Below, in pieces: positions 1 to 8,354 of a DNA stretch of 64,000 bases; position 1 is the stretch's first letter, and every line of letters begins with the position of its first letter. Both the position numbers and the translations under genes were made by a program. Source of the DNA: Streptomyces sp. Root1304 (GTDB lineage: Bacteria > Actinomycetota > Actinomycetes > Streptomycetales > Streptomycetaceae). Under the pieces are notes generated by a model. That model saw only the letters and a program-made list of their open reading frames with translations. It did not search any database and was not told the DNA's origin. The stretch covers positions 327,727 to 391,726 of the forward strand of contig NZ_LMEP01000026.1 in the NCBI RefSeq assembly GCF_001426405.1. Direction: 5' to 3'.

Positions 1-988
1 GCGGCGGGGGTGTCACCGGCAGCGGCGGCGCCGACGGCTTCCGCGGCGCGGCGCCCGGGACCGCGTCCTCGACCGTCGCCGGGCGTGAGGTCGTCGTCGT
101 GGACACCACCCCGTGCCGTACGTCCTTCACCCAGGCCGACAGGGAGAGCGGCCGCCGGTCCGCGTCGGCCGCGGCGATGCTGAGCACCCGCTCCCGCTGC
201 TCCTCCGGCATCCCCGCGATCTGGGGCAGCGCGCCGAGCGCGCCCACCAGCTGTTCGGGGGCGGTGGGCGGGGACTGGCCGCTGAGCAGGAAGTAGGCGA
301 TGGCGCCGAAGGCGTAGCGGTCGGTGCCCGGGGTGCGCTTGCCCCGGAAGATCTCGGGGGCCGCGTAGCCGGGGGTGAACCACACCTCGGCGGTCTCGTG
401 GTCCGCCGTCAGTTTGCTCAGGCCGAAGTCGACGAGCGTGGCCTGGCCGTGCTCGTCGACCATGACGTTGCCCGGGGACAGGTCGCCGTGGACGACCACG
501 CGCCCGGACGGGGTGGCCTTGCCGGAGTGCAGCCAGTCGAGGACGTCCGCGAGCTGTTCCAGGGTCCGCATCACCTCGCGCCGCTCGCCGGGTGTGGCGA
601 GGGTGCGTTCGGCCCGCCAGTCGCGCAGGTCGAGTCCGTCGACGTGGTTCATGACGAGCACCAGGGCCCGGCCGGTGATCGTCCCGGACTCGCCGGGCCG
701 GTGGATCGGCGGCCCCTGGAAGTGCTCGCGCACGCCGACGACACCGGGCCGGTGGACGAAGCGCAGCAGCTCGGCCTGCTCGTTCCACTTCCGGCTGATC
801 CGCTCGAAGACCTCGGGCGTGATCGTCGTCTTCGAGTCGAGCACCTTGACGACGACCGGCTCGGTCCCGCCGGCGAGCTCGATCTCCGCGAGATAGAGCA
901 CGGCCTCGCCACCGCGCCCGATGGACCGCAGCAGCCGGTACCGGTCAGGCGTGGAGTCCGGCCCGATGTGGTGCGCTGCACCGCTCAA
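1..988 (-). CDS. Serine/threonine protein kinase, N-terminal part (runs off the left edge)
   Basis: The minus-strand frame opens at a TTG (988-986) preceded by a G-rich ribosome site at 993-998 and stays open to base 1, so the C-terminus lies outside the window. The translation has a kinase fold in order: a glycine-rich loop (GRGGEAVLY, about residues 25-33), an invariant lysine in VVVKVL, a catalytic loop reading HGDLSPGN in place of HRD, a normal DFG (LVDFGLSKL) and an APE-like segment (YAAPEIF). After about residue 270 it becomes a Pro/Thr/Ala-rich linker. The HGD replacement means it is a non-RD kinase, and activity is likely but not certain. The TTG start is a judgement, since the frame stays open upstream. 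Confidence 0.85.
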   Translation of the reverse strand, partial: MSGAAHHIGPDSTPDRYRLLRSIGRGGEAVLYLAEIELAGGTEPVVVKVLDSKTTITPEVFERISRKWNEQAELLRFVHRPGVVGVREHFQGPPIHRPGESGTITGRALVLVMNHVDGLDLRDWRAERTLATPGERREVMRTLEQLADVLDWLHSGKATPSGRVVVHGDLSPGNVMVDEHGQATLVDFGLSKLTADHETAEVWFTPGYAAPEIFRGKRTPGTDRYAFGAIAYFLLSGQSPPTAPEQLVGALGALPQIAGMPEEQRERVLSIAAADADRRPLSLSAWVKDVRHGVVSTTTTSRPATVEDAVPGAAPRKPSAPPLPVTPPP

Positions 989-1129
989 AGTTCCCCCCAG
1001 GCAGGCAAATTGATGAGTGGTCAGCTTGCCGCTCCTGGGGAGACGGGGTCAACCGAGACGATCACCGCGGATATGAGAGGCTCGGGTCCGCTTCATCGAC
1101 CCCGGTGGAGCGGGGGAGGGGAGCGGGAC

Positions 1130-2065
1130 ATGTCGGTGGAACCCACGGATTACGTCGCTCGGCTGCGTGAGCGGGCGAGCGATCCGGGCATCGAGGAGGC
1201 GCTGCGGCGCGACCGGACGGTGCGGCGGCGCAAGATCGCCCTCGCGGCCGGCGCCGGGGTGCTGCTGCTCGGCGGCTTCGGGTTCTGGCTGACGGACGCG
1301 ACGGGGGAGCGGCCGCCGTACGAGCCGTACGGGGCGCAGACGCTCGCCGAGGAGGCCTGGCCCCTGGAATGGCCGTACTCGGTCGACATGCCGTTCCGGA
1401 ACTCGCCCGCGGTCGGCTGGGGGGAGGGGGCCGACGGGATCTACGTCCCCGAGCCCATGGCGGCCGGCGGGCTCACCGCGAAGGAGATCGCCGCCACGCT
1501 CGACGACGTGAAGACCCTGCTCGTCGAGAGCAACCTGTCGGAGGACGCCCTGGCCGGCGCCGAGCCCGCGGCGGCGCTCGCCCTGCTCGCTCCGCGCGGG
1601 GCCGACGAGGCCGTACGGGCGGACCTGGTCACCCGCTTCGACCCCGACGAGGTGTATCCGGACGAGAGCGGGATCCGGACGCGGGGCACGATGACCTACC
1701 GGGTCTCGCCGGCGGGCGAGTTGGCGGTGCACGTCGACTACACCTTCGTCTATCCGCTGGTGCGGGCCGAGGAAGGCCATGAGGTCGTCCCGAACGCCCC
1801 CGAGGTGGCGCGGATAGCGGTGAGGCGCCAGTTCACGGTCACGCCCAAGGGCGGGAAGCTCGTGATCGGTGCCTACGCGAGCGAGGTCGCGAACCACGAC
1901 TGCTCGGCGCCGAAGGACGGCCGTCTCCACCCGCTCTTCGCCGAGGGGCGGTGGAAGGCGGGCCGGGCGGCCGAGGGGGTCCACATCTCCATGGCCGACC
2001 TGTACGACGAGAAGCGGGTCCTCCGGGCCGGGCCGGGCCACTGCGTCGTCCCGAGCGGGACCTGA
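1130..2065 (+). CDS. Hypothetical protein with one transmembrane helix
   Basis: A 311-residue protein begins at ATG 1130 behind a G-rich ribosome site (about 1112-1124). It has a charged cytoplasmic head of about 34 residues, ending in an Arg-rich stop-transfer patch (RRRKIA), one membrane helix at about residues 35-54, and a large extracytoplasmic domain with a single pair of cysteines near the end. It is divergent from the kinase gene at 1-988, and the two share about 140 bp of promoter space, so it could be a partner or substrate of that kinase. I do not recognise the family. Its 3' end is embedded in a 36-bp tandem duplication. Confidence 0.85.
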   Translation: MSVEPTDYVARLRERASDPGIEEALRRDRTVRRRKIALAAGAGVLLLGGFGFWLTDATGERPPYEPYGAQTLAEEAWPLEWPYSVDMPFRNSPAVGWGEGADGIYVPEPMAAGGLTAKEIAATLDDVKTLLVESNLSEDALAGAEPAAALALLAPRGADEAVRADLVTRFDPDEVYPDESGIRTRGTMTYRVSPAGELAVHVDYTFVYPLVRAEEGHEVVPNAPEVARIAVRRQFTVTPKGGKLVIGAYASEVANHDCSAPKDGRLHPLFAEGRWKAGRAAEGVHISMADLYDEKRVLRAGPGHCVVPSGT

Positions 2066-2119
2066 CCCACCGGCTGCGGCGTCCTGCCCGGCGGGACCCG
2101 GCCCACCGGCTGCGGCGTC
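2048..2119. repeat. 36-bp tandem duplication spanning a stop codon
   Basis: Two adjacent 36-bp units (2048-2083 and 2084-2119) share an identical 18-base core, CCCACCGGCTGCGGCGTC, at 2066-2083 and 2102-2119, and most flanking bases. The first unit contains the TGA of the preceding gene. A third weak partial copy follows. No stem-loop explains it. Confidence 0.85.
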
Positions 2120-2280
2120 GTGTCCACCGGAGCCTCACCCCCGCCCGGGTGTCCGGATCTTGGACGTTCACCACCGCGCCCCCGTCGGGTCTTCTCCCTG
2201 TCACCCCGTCTCACTACCGTCCCCGGCGTACCACCCAATGGCTCGAAGGCGAACCATGGGCCGTCGACTGGAGGTCGGTC

Positions 2281-4371
2281 TTGTCATCCGAGATGTCCCG
2301 CAGAAGGCTCCTCGCGCTGGGCGGAGGCGCCCTCGGCGTCGCCGCCGCCGGCTCCCTGCTGCCGCCGTCGCTGCAGGCCGCGATGGCCGCGGAGCCCCCG
2401 GCCGGAGGGATGTCGGCGGTCCGGCACGTGGTGATCCTGATGCAGGAGAACCGTTCCTTCGACCACTACTTCGGCACCCTCCGCGGCGTCCGCGGCTTCG
2501 GCGACCGCAATGCCGTCGAGCTGCCCTCCGGCAGGCCGGTGTTCGAGCAGCCCGCCGCGCTCGGCCGGACCGTGCTGCCCTTCCCGATCCGCGGCGCCGC
2601 CGAGACCCAGAAGAAGGACCTCCAGTACATCGGGGCCCTCGACCACTCCTGGAGCGGCGGCGCCAAGGCCTGGCACGACGGCTGGATGGACGGCTGGGTC
2701 TCGGCCAAGACCGCCGCCACCATGGCGTACTACGACCGCCGGGACATCCCCCTGCACTACGAGCTCGCCGACACCTTCACCGTCTGCGACGCCTACCACT
2801 CGTCCGTCCACACCTCGACGAGCCCCAACCGCAACCACCTCTGGTCCGGCTGGACCGGCTTCGAGGCCGACGGCAGCCGCGCCGTCACCAACGCGGCCTA
2901 CGACGAGGGCACCCACCCCGGCTACGGCTGGTCCACCTACGCCGAGCGGCTCGAAGCCGCCGGGCGCAGCTGGAAGACGTACACCGAGTGGGAGAACTTC
3001 ACCGACAACAACATCGAGTTCTTCACCAGCTTCAAGAAGATCGCCCGCAAGGCCCTCGCCGGCACCGGCGGCCACACCTTCATGGAGTCCTTCTACGCCG
3101 CCGTCCGCGACACCGAGGACCTCACGGAGCGGGCCAGGCTGCTCGGCCTCCTGGAGGAGGGCGTCGCCGGACTCACCGCCGCCGAGCGCTCCCTCTTCGA
3201 GCGCGGTCTGCGCCGCGTCGAGAGCGGCACCCTCGCCGACGCCTTCCGCGCCGACGTCGCCGCGGGCACCCTCCCCGAGGTCTCCTACCTGGTGCCCTCC
3301 GCGATCGACTCCGAGCACCCCGGCTCCTCCTCGCCGATCGCCTCCGCGACCCTCGTCTACAAGGTGCTCGACGCGCTCGGCGCCCATCCGGACGTCTGGC
3401 GCCACACCGTCGTCCTGATCAACTACGACGAGAACGACGGCTTCTTCGACCACGTGCCGCCGCCGGTGCCGCCCGCCGACAACACGGACGAGCGCTGGAA
3501 GGGTCAGCCGACCGGCCTCGGCATCCGCGTCCCGCTGCTCGTCGTCTCGCCCTGGTCGGTCGGCGGCTACGTCTGCTCCGAGACCTTCGACCACACCTCC
3601 GTGATCCGCTTCCTGGAGAAGCTGACCGGCGTCGACGAGCCCCACATCACCCCCTGGCGGCGGGCCGTCACCGGAGACCTCACCTCCGCCTTCGACTTCC
3701 ACCGGACCCGCAGGCAGCCGCCCGTCGAGCAGCCCGGCCCGGTCCCGCCCTTCACCGGCCGCTGGCGGCCGCAGCCGCCGGCCGTGCAGCGGATGCCCGA
3801 GCAGGAGCCCGGCGTCCGCCCCGCCCGCCCGCTGCCGTACCAGCCGGACGCCCACGCCACCACCGGCGCCGGTGCCGTGACCGTCGCGCTCGGGAACAAG
3901 GGGAAGGCGAGCGCGCACTTCGCCCTCTACCCGTACGCGGGCGAGTTCGCCGTCCCGCAGCACCAGGACGTCAGGGGGACGGGGGAGTGGACCGTCCCCG
4001 TTCCGGGTGATCGTTACCGCTTCACGATCACCGGTCCCAACGGCTTCCGCCGCGAGTTCGAGGGCCCCGCGACCGGTGGCGCCGAGCTGGCCTCCCGTAT
4101 CGACCACCACGACCGTGACCTGCACCTCACCGTGCGGAACACCGGCCGGACGCCGGTCACCTTCACCGTCGCGCCGCTCGGGTACGTCGACGAGGACGAC
4201 CTCGCCGACTGGACCCGCGCCGTCACCGTGAAGCCCGGCAGGACCCGTACCGTCGTGCACTCGGCCGCCGACGCGCACGGCTGGTACGACATCGAGGTGA
4301 CCGCGCCCGGTGGCTTCCGCCGCCGCCTCATGGGTCACATCGAGAACGGGCGACCCAGCGTCTCCGGATGA
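2281..4371 (+). CDS. Secreted phospholipase C, phosphocholine-specific type (Tat substrate)
   Basis: This 696-residue enzyme would hydrolyse phospholipid headgroups outside the cell. The start is TTG 2281, because GGAGG at 2270-2274 is 6 nt from it and 18 nt from the in-frame ATG at 2293. Residues 5-30 form a twin-arginine signal (SRRRLL followed by an Ala/Gly/Leu stretch). The phosphoesterase-family core (Pfam PF04185 type) follows, with MQENRSFDHYFG at about 54-65 and NYDENDGFFDH at about 381-391, both metal-binding signatures of this family. The last 200 residues look like the two beta-rich C-terminal repeats (DUF756 type). Length fits non-haemolytic PLCs. It stands alone, with about 180 bp before the next gene. 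Confidence 0.95.
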   Translation: MSSEMSRRRLLALGGGALGVAAAGSLLPPSLQAAMAAEPPAGGMSAVRHVVILMQENRSFDHYFGTLRGVRGFGDRNAVELPSGRPVFEQPAALGRTVLPFPIRGAAETQKKDLQYIGALDHSWSGGAKAWHDGWMDGWVSAKTAATMAYYDRRDIPLHYELADTFTVCDAYHSSVHTSTSPNRNHLWSGWTGFEADGSRAVTNAAYDEGTHPGYGWSTYAERLEAAGRSWKTYTEWENFTDNNIEFFTSFKKIARKALAGTGGHTFMESFYAAVRDTEDLTERARLLGLLEEGVAGLTAAERSLFERGLRRVESGTLADAFRADVAAGTLPEVSYLVPSAIDSEHPGSSSPIASATLVYKVLDALGAHPDVWRHTVVLINYDENDGFFDHVPPPVPPADNTDERWKGQPTGLGIRVPLLVVSPWSVGGYVCSETFDHTSVIRFLEKLTGVDEPHITPWRRAVTGDLTSAFDFHRTRRQPPVEQPGPVPPFTGRWRPQPPAVQRMPEQEPGVRPARPLPYQPDAHATTGAGAVTVALGNKGKASAHFALYPYAGEFAVPQHQDVRGTGEWTVPVPGDRYRFTITGPNGFRREFEGPATGGAELASRIDHHDRDLHLTVRNTGRTPVTFTVAPLGYVDEDDLADWTRAVTVKPGRTRTVVHSAADAHGWYDIEVTAPGGFRRRLMGHIENGRPSVSG

Positions 4372-4464
4372 TCGCGAGGCGGGTGCGGGGGCGAGCGGGA
4401 CCTCGGTTCCTTAACCTCCGCACACGCCTGTGAGCATCGACACGAAAGGGACAAACGATCACGT

Positions 4465-4493
4465 TTGGCTGCCACAGTGGCCCCACGTAGGTC
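4465..4493 (+). promoter_or_regulatory. Probable promoter of the MMPL gene
   Basis: TTGGCT (4465-4470) and TAGGTC (4488-4493) are separated by 17 bp, close to a vegetative-type promoter. Transcription would begin near 4500, which argues against translation starting upstream of that point. Confidence 0.45.
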
Positions 4494-4554
4494 ATGCGTT
4501 CTTTTCGGGCGTTCTCCCGTGAAAGATCCACGAACCACCCAGGGAGCACGTCCT

Positions 4555-6801
4555 TTGGCCGCCATCGCACGGTGGTGCATCAGGCACCGCCTCGTCGCCG
4601 TACTGCTCTGGCTCGTCGCCCTCGGCGGTGTCGGCACCGCCGCCGTCGTCGCGGGCAGCGCGTACTCCAACGACTACGAGGTCCCCGGCACCGAGTCCGG
4701 CCGTGCCACCGCCCTCCTCGACCAGGGCTTCCACGGCCTCGGCGGGGACAGCGACACCATCGTCTGGCACAGCGACCGGGGCAGCGTCCGCGCCGACGCC
4801 GTCGAGCAGCGGATGACCGCGATGCTTGACGAGGTCGCCGGCCTGCCCGGCATCGCCGCCGTCACCTCCCCCTACGGGGACACCCGGGGCCAGGTCAGCG
4901 AGGACGGGCACACCGCCTACGCCACCGTCACCTTCGACGAGCAGTCCGACGACATCCCGCACGAGCAGGCCCGCGCGCTGGTGGACACCGCGAAGGCGGC
5001 GGCCGACGAGGCCGACGGACTCTCCGTCGAGCTGGGCGGCAGCGCCGTCGCCCTCACCGAGGCCCCCGGCGGGCACATCGCGGAGGTCGTCGGCGTCGCC
5101 GTCGCGGCCGCCGTCCTCTTCCTCGCCTTCGGCTCCCTCGCCGCCTCCGCGCTCCCCATCGCGACCGCGCTCGTCAGCGTCGGCATCGCCTACTCGGGGA
5201 TCGTGCTCCTCGGGCACCTGATGACCGTCGCCGACTTCGCCCCGATGCTCGGCATGCTGGTGGGCCTGGGCGTCGGCATCGACTACGCCCTCTTCATCGT
5301 CACCCGGCACCGCAGAGGCCTGAAACGCGGGCTCTCCGTCGCGGGGGCCGCCGAGACCGCCGTCGCCACCACCGGCCGCGCGGTGGTCTTCGCGGGGGCC
5401 ACCGTCTGCATCGCCCTCCTCGGCATGCTGATCCTGCGGCTCAGCTTCCTCAACGGCGTCGCCATCGCCGCCTCCCTCACCGTGGTGCTCACGGTCGCCG
5501 CCTCCGTCACCCTCCTGCCGTCCCTGCTCTCCCTCATCGGCATGCGGGCGCTGTCCCGGCGCGAACGCCGGGCGCTCGCCGAGCACGGGCCGCAGCCCGA
5601 GCTGCCCACCGGCTTCGCCGCCCGCTGGTCGGCCTTCGTCGAGCGGCACCCCAAGCTCCTCGGCGCCGTCGCCGCCGTCGTCATGGGCGTCCTCGCGCTG
5701 CCGACGCTCTCGCTCCACCTCGGCACCTCCGACCAGGGCAACAACCCGGCCACCGCGACCACGCGGAAGGCGTACGACCTGCTCGCCGAGGGCTTCGGCC
5801 CCGGCGTCAACGGCCCGCTCACCCTGGTCGCCGGGCTCGACGGCGCCGACGACCGGCTCGCCCTGGAACGGCTGCCGGCCGCGCTCTCGGCCACCCACGG
5901 GGTCGCGTCCGTCTCCCCGGTCACCTACAACAGCTCGGGCGACACCGCCGTCCTCACCGTCGTCCCCGAGTCCGCGCCGCAGTCCAAGGCCACCAGCGAG
6001 CTCGTCGACCGGCTCCGCCAGGACGTCCTGCCGCAGGCCGAGGACGGCACCTCCCTGGAGGTGCACGTCGGCGGTGTCACCGCCTCGTACGACGACTTCG
6101 CCGAGATCATCATCGGCAAGCTGCCGCTCTTCGTCGGCGTCGTGATCGCCCTGGGCTGTCTGCTGCTCCTGCTGGCCTTCCGCTCGATCGGCATCCCGCT
6201 CAAGGCCGCCGCCATGAACGTCGCGGCCGTCGCCGCCGCCTTCGGCATCGTCGTGGCGATCTTCCAGTGGGGCTGGGGGAGCGAACTGCTCGGGCTCGGC
6301 AGCGCGGGACCGATCGAACCCTTCCTCCCGGTGATCATGGTCTCCGTCCTCTTCGGGCTCTCCATGGACTACCAGGTCTTCCTGGTCAGCCGGATGTACG
6401 AGGAGTGGCTGGAGACCGGGGACAACCGGCGGGCGGTACGGGTCGGCCTGGCCGAGACCAGCCGGGTGATCAACTCCGCGGCCGTGATCATGATCTCGGT
6501 CTTCCTCGCCTTCGTGCTCTCCGGCGACCGGGTGATCGCCATGTTCGGCATCGCGCTCGCCGCGGCCGTCGCCCTCGACGCCTTCGTCCTGCGGACCCTC
6601 CTCGTGCCAGCCCTGATGCATCTGCTCGGCGGGGCGAACTGGTGGCTGCCCCGGTGGCTGGACCGTCTGCTGCCCCGGATCAGCATCGAGCCGCCCGAGT
6701 GCCGGGAGGCGGCCGAGGCGCGTGGGAAAATACCGGCACAGCGTGTGACGGTGCAGGCCGTGGAGGAGAGGAACGAGGATGTTCGCGATATCGCTGGGTG
6801 A
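4555..6801 (+). CDS. MMPL/RND-family membrane exporter
   Basis: A 748-residue proton-driven exporter of the MMPL branch of the RND superfamily. The start is TTG 4555 with AGGGAG at 4541-4546; the longer TTG at 4465 lies inside the predicted promoter. An N-terminal helix is followed by an extracellular loop domain, then two sets of about five helices. Each set carries the signature membrane motif with charged/aromatic residues: GVGIDYALFIVTRHRRG in the first half and GLSMDYQVFLVSRMYEEW in the second. The family exports lipids, siderophores or drugs; the substrate here is unknown. Its 3' end overlaps the acetyltransferase gene by 23 bp. Confidence 0.93.
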   Translation: MAAIARWCIRHRLVAVLLWLVALGGVGTAAVVAGSAYSNDYEVPGTESGRATALLDQGFHGLGGDSDTIVWHSDRGSVRADAVEQRMTAMLDEVAGLPGIAAVTSPYGDTRGQVSEDGHTAYATVTFDEQSDDIPHEQARALVDTAKAAADEADGLSVELGGSAVALTEAPGGHIAEVVGVAVAAAVLFLAFGSLAASALPIATALVSVGIAYSGIVLLGHLMTVADFAPMLGMLVGLGVGIDYALFIVTRHRRGLKRGLSVAGAAETAVATTGRAVVFAGATVCIALLGMLILRLSFLNGVAIAASLTVVLTVAASVTLLPSLLSLIGMRALSRRERRALAEHGPQPELPTGFAARWSAFVERHPKLLGAVAAVVMGVLALPTLSLHLGTSDQGNNPATATTRKAYDLLAEGFGPGVNGPLTLVAGLDGADDRLALERLPAALSATHGVASVSPVTYNSSGDTAVLTVVPESAPQSKATSELVDRLRQDVLPQAEDGTSLEVHVGGVTASYDDFAEIIIGKLPLFVGVVIALGCLLLLLAFRSIGIPLKAAAMNVAAVAAAFGIVVAIFQWGWGSELLGLGSAGPIEPFLPVIMVSVLFGLSMDYQVFLVSRMYEEWLETGDNRRAVRVGLAETSRVINSAAVIMISVFLAFVLSGDRVIAMFGIALAAAVALDAFVLRTLLVPALMHLLGGANWWLPRWLDRLLPRISIEPPECREAAEARGKIPAQRVTVQAVEERNEDVRDIAG

Positions 6802-7345
6802 CGACGGTGCCGAGCTGAGGCCCCTGGAGCCCTTCCACGCCGAGGAGTTCCTCGCGCACATGGACCGGGGCCGGGAGTTCGTCGGGCAGCACATCGGCCT
6901 GCCGGACGTCGTCGCGGACCTGGACTCCGCGGGCGCCTACCTCCGCTCGTACGCCGAGAAGGCCGCGAGCGACACCGGCCGCCTCTACGGCATCTGGACC
7001 GACGGCACCCTCGTCGGCGGCGTCCTCTTCCGCACCTTCGACGCGGCATACGGGACGGCCGAGGCGGGCTGCTGGCTGGAGCCCTCCGCCGCCGGGAAGG
7101 GGCTGATCACCCGGGCCTGCCGGGTCATCATCGACTGGGCGGTCGAGGAGCGCGGCATCCACCGCGTCGAGTGGTACGCCTCCACGAAGAACGAGGCCAG
7201 CGTCGCCGTCGCCCGCCGCCTCGGGATGACCAGGGAGGGCGTCCTGCGGGAGAACTACCCGTACCGGGGCGTTCGCTCCGACACGGAGATCTGGGCGGTC
7301 CTCGCCCCCGAGTGGCGCGCGGCGAAGGCCGCCCGGGCGTCTTAA
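6779..7345 (+). CDS. GNAT acetyltransferase, RimJ/RimL-like
   Basis: A 188-residue N-acetyltransferase similar to ribosomal-protein serine acetyltransferases. The start ATG 6779 sits inside the end of the MMPL gene with a purine-rich site just upstream (about 6762-6772), so the two are probably co-translated. The acetyl-CoA binding region is visible as CWLEPSAAGKGLITRACR, followed by the conserved RVEWYAS..NEASVAVARRLGM stretch that typifies the RimJ/RimL branch. The acceptor could be a protein N-terminus or a small amine; overlap with an exporter gene would suit modification of the exported compound or of a protein. Confidence 0.9.
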   Translation: MFAISLGDDGAELRPLEPFHAEEFLAHMDRGREFVGQHIGLPDVVADLDSAGAYLRSYAEKAASDTGRLYGIWTDGTLVGGVLFRTFDAAYGTAEAGCWLEPSAAGKGLITRACRVIIDWAVEERGIHRVEWYASTKNEASVAVARRLGMTREGVLRENYPYRGVRSDTEIWAVLAPEWRAAKAARAS

Positions 7346-7367
7346 GACGCCTCTCATGTGGGCCGCC

Positions 7368-7373
7368 TAGCGT
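7368..7373 (+). promoter_or_regulatory. -10 box for a leaderless transcript
   Basis: TAGCGT lies 7 nt upstream of ATG 7381, and there is no ribosome-binding site. Transcription would start at or next to the A of the start codon. Confidence 0.45.
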
Positions 7374-7380
7374 GCGCCGC

Positions 7381-8001
7381 ATGGACACGAAGACGACGAC
7401 CGAGAAGAAGACCGGCGAGAGCGCGGACGGCGCGGAGGGCGTGGAGCGGGCGGAGACCGCGAAGACCGCCGCGATCGGCCCCGTCGAGGACACCACCCCG
7501 GACCTCCTCGACAAGGGCGACAAGGGTGATGAGGACGGCGACGGCGCCGCGGCCGAGGGCGGCGACGGGTTCGACGGGGACGACGAGCTCGACGAGGAGC
7601 TGTCCTCCGGGACCGCCACCGCCTCCACCGGAATCGGTGGCGCCGCCGCGGCCGTGGTCTCCGCCGCCCTCGGTGTCGTCGCCCTCACCGGCACCTGGAC
7701 CGGCAAGGTCGTCTCCGAGCGCGAGACGCTCGTCGGCCAGATCAAGACCTCCGGCACCGGCACCCCGGCCCAGCAGATCTCCGAGATCTACGGCGACGCC
7801 TGGCACAGCACCGCCCTGGTGAACGGCGTCTTCGCCTTCGTCGCCCTCTTCGTCGCCGTCCTCGTGCTCATCCTCCCCGGGCGCCCCGCCTGGGTCCGCT
7901 CGGTCGCCGTCGCGGGCGCCGTCCTCGGCGGCCTCGGCCTGCTCCTCTCGGCCGGTACCTACTTCGACCTCTTCATGAGCCTGCCCACCGCCGGATCCTG
8001 A
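7381..8001 (+). CDS. Hypothetical membrane protein with acidic N-terminal tail
   Basis: A 206-residue protein. The first 80 residues are highly acidic and low in complexity (Asp, Glu, Gly, Thr). Three hydrophobic segments follow at about residues 82-102, 140-160 and 168-195, with a short extracytoplasmic loop between the first two. I chose ATG 7381 because the composition changes there and a -10-like box sits at the distance expected for leaderless translation. No family is recognised. It follows the acetyltransferase by 35 bp but probably has its own promoter. Confidence 0.8.
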   Translation: MDTKTTTEKKTGESADGAEGVERAETAKTAAIGPVEDTTPDLLDKGDKGDEDGDGAAAEGGDGFDGDDELDEELSSGTATASTGIGGAAAAVVSAALGVVALTGTWTGKVVSERETLVGQIKTSGTGTPAQQISEIYGDAWHSTALVNGVFAFVALFVAVLVLILPGRPAWVRSVAVAGAVLGGLGLLLSAGTYFDLFMSLPTAGS

Positions 8002-8006
8002 GACGC

Positions 8007-8039
8007 CTAAGGCCCCCCTGAGGTCCGTCTAAGGCCCCC
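8007..8039. promoter_or_regulatory. Three 11-bp phased direct repeats (possible regulator site)
   Basis: CTAAGGCCCCC (8007-8017), CTGAGGTCCGT (8018-8028) and CTAAGGCCCCC (8029-8039) follow each other at exactly 11 bp, one DNA turn. Head-to-tail repeats at this spacing are typical of OmpR/SARP-type winged-helix activators. They lie about 110 bp upstream of the small gene at 8150. Confidence 0.45.
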
Positions 8040-8149
8040 CGTACCCCGAACATGCGGCACACGCCCGATGTGGCGGCACCCCCTGGGAAACGAGAGTAGA
8101 GGCATCGCAAGGAGCGATACCGAAACCGAGAGACCCAGGGGAGAACCCG

Positions 8150-8347
8150 ATGTTCGAGTACGAGATCCAGCGCATGAACCACGCCGAGCTCATCCGCCGC
8201 GCCGCCGCCGAGCGGCTCGGCCACGAGGCCGCCGCGGCCGTCGGCGCCGGCCGGGGGCTGCGCCGCTTCGGCCGCCGCCATGGGGGCCATGACACGGAGG
8301 GGCGGGTGAGCGAGAGCGGCCGCGGCCGTTTCGTCCGGGCCGCGTGA
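8150..8347 (+). CDS. Small basic conserved Streptomyces-type protein
   Basis: A 65-residue protein starting MFEYEIQRMNHAELIRRA at ATG 8150 behind a GGGGAGA site. It is rich in Arg, Ala and Gly. I recall short proteins with the same MFEYEIQ..ELIRRA opening in many Streptomyces, often beside regulators, but with no assigned role. It ends 8 bp before the large LuxR gene and is probably transcribed with it. Confidence 0.75.
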   Translation: MFEYEIQRMNHAELIRRAAAERLGHEAAAAVGAGRGLRRFGRRHGGHDTEGRVSESGRGRFVRAA

Positions 8348-8354
8348 CCCCCGT

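Noticed and set aside
2284..4338. Long minus-strand open frame opposite the phospholipase gene, and similar antisense frames elsewhere
   Set aside because: Expected by-products of high G/C at third codon positions; they lack conserved motifs and ribosome sites.
4465..4554. Longer start of the MMPL protein at TTG 4465
   Set aside because: It would begin within a TTGGCT-N17-TAGGTC promoter, and a ribosome site supports TTG 4555.
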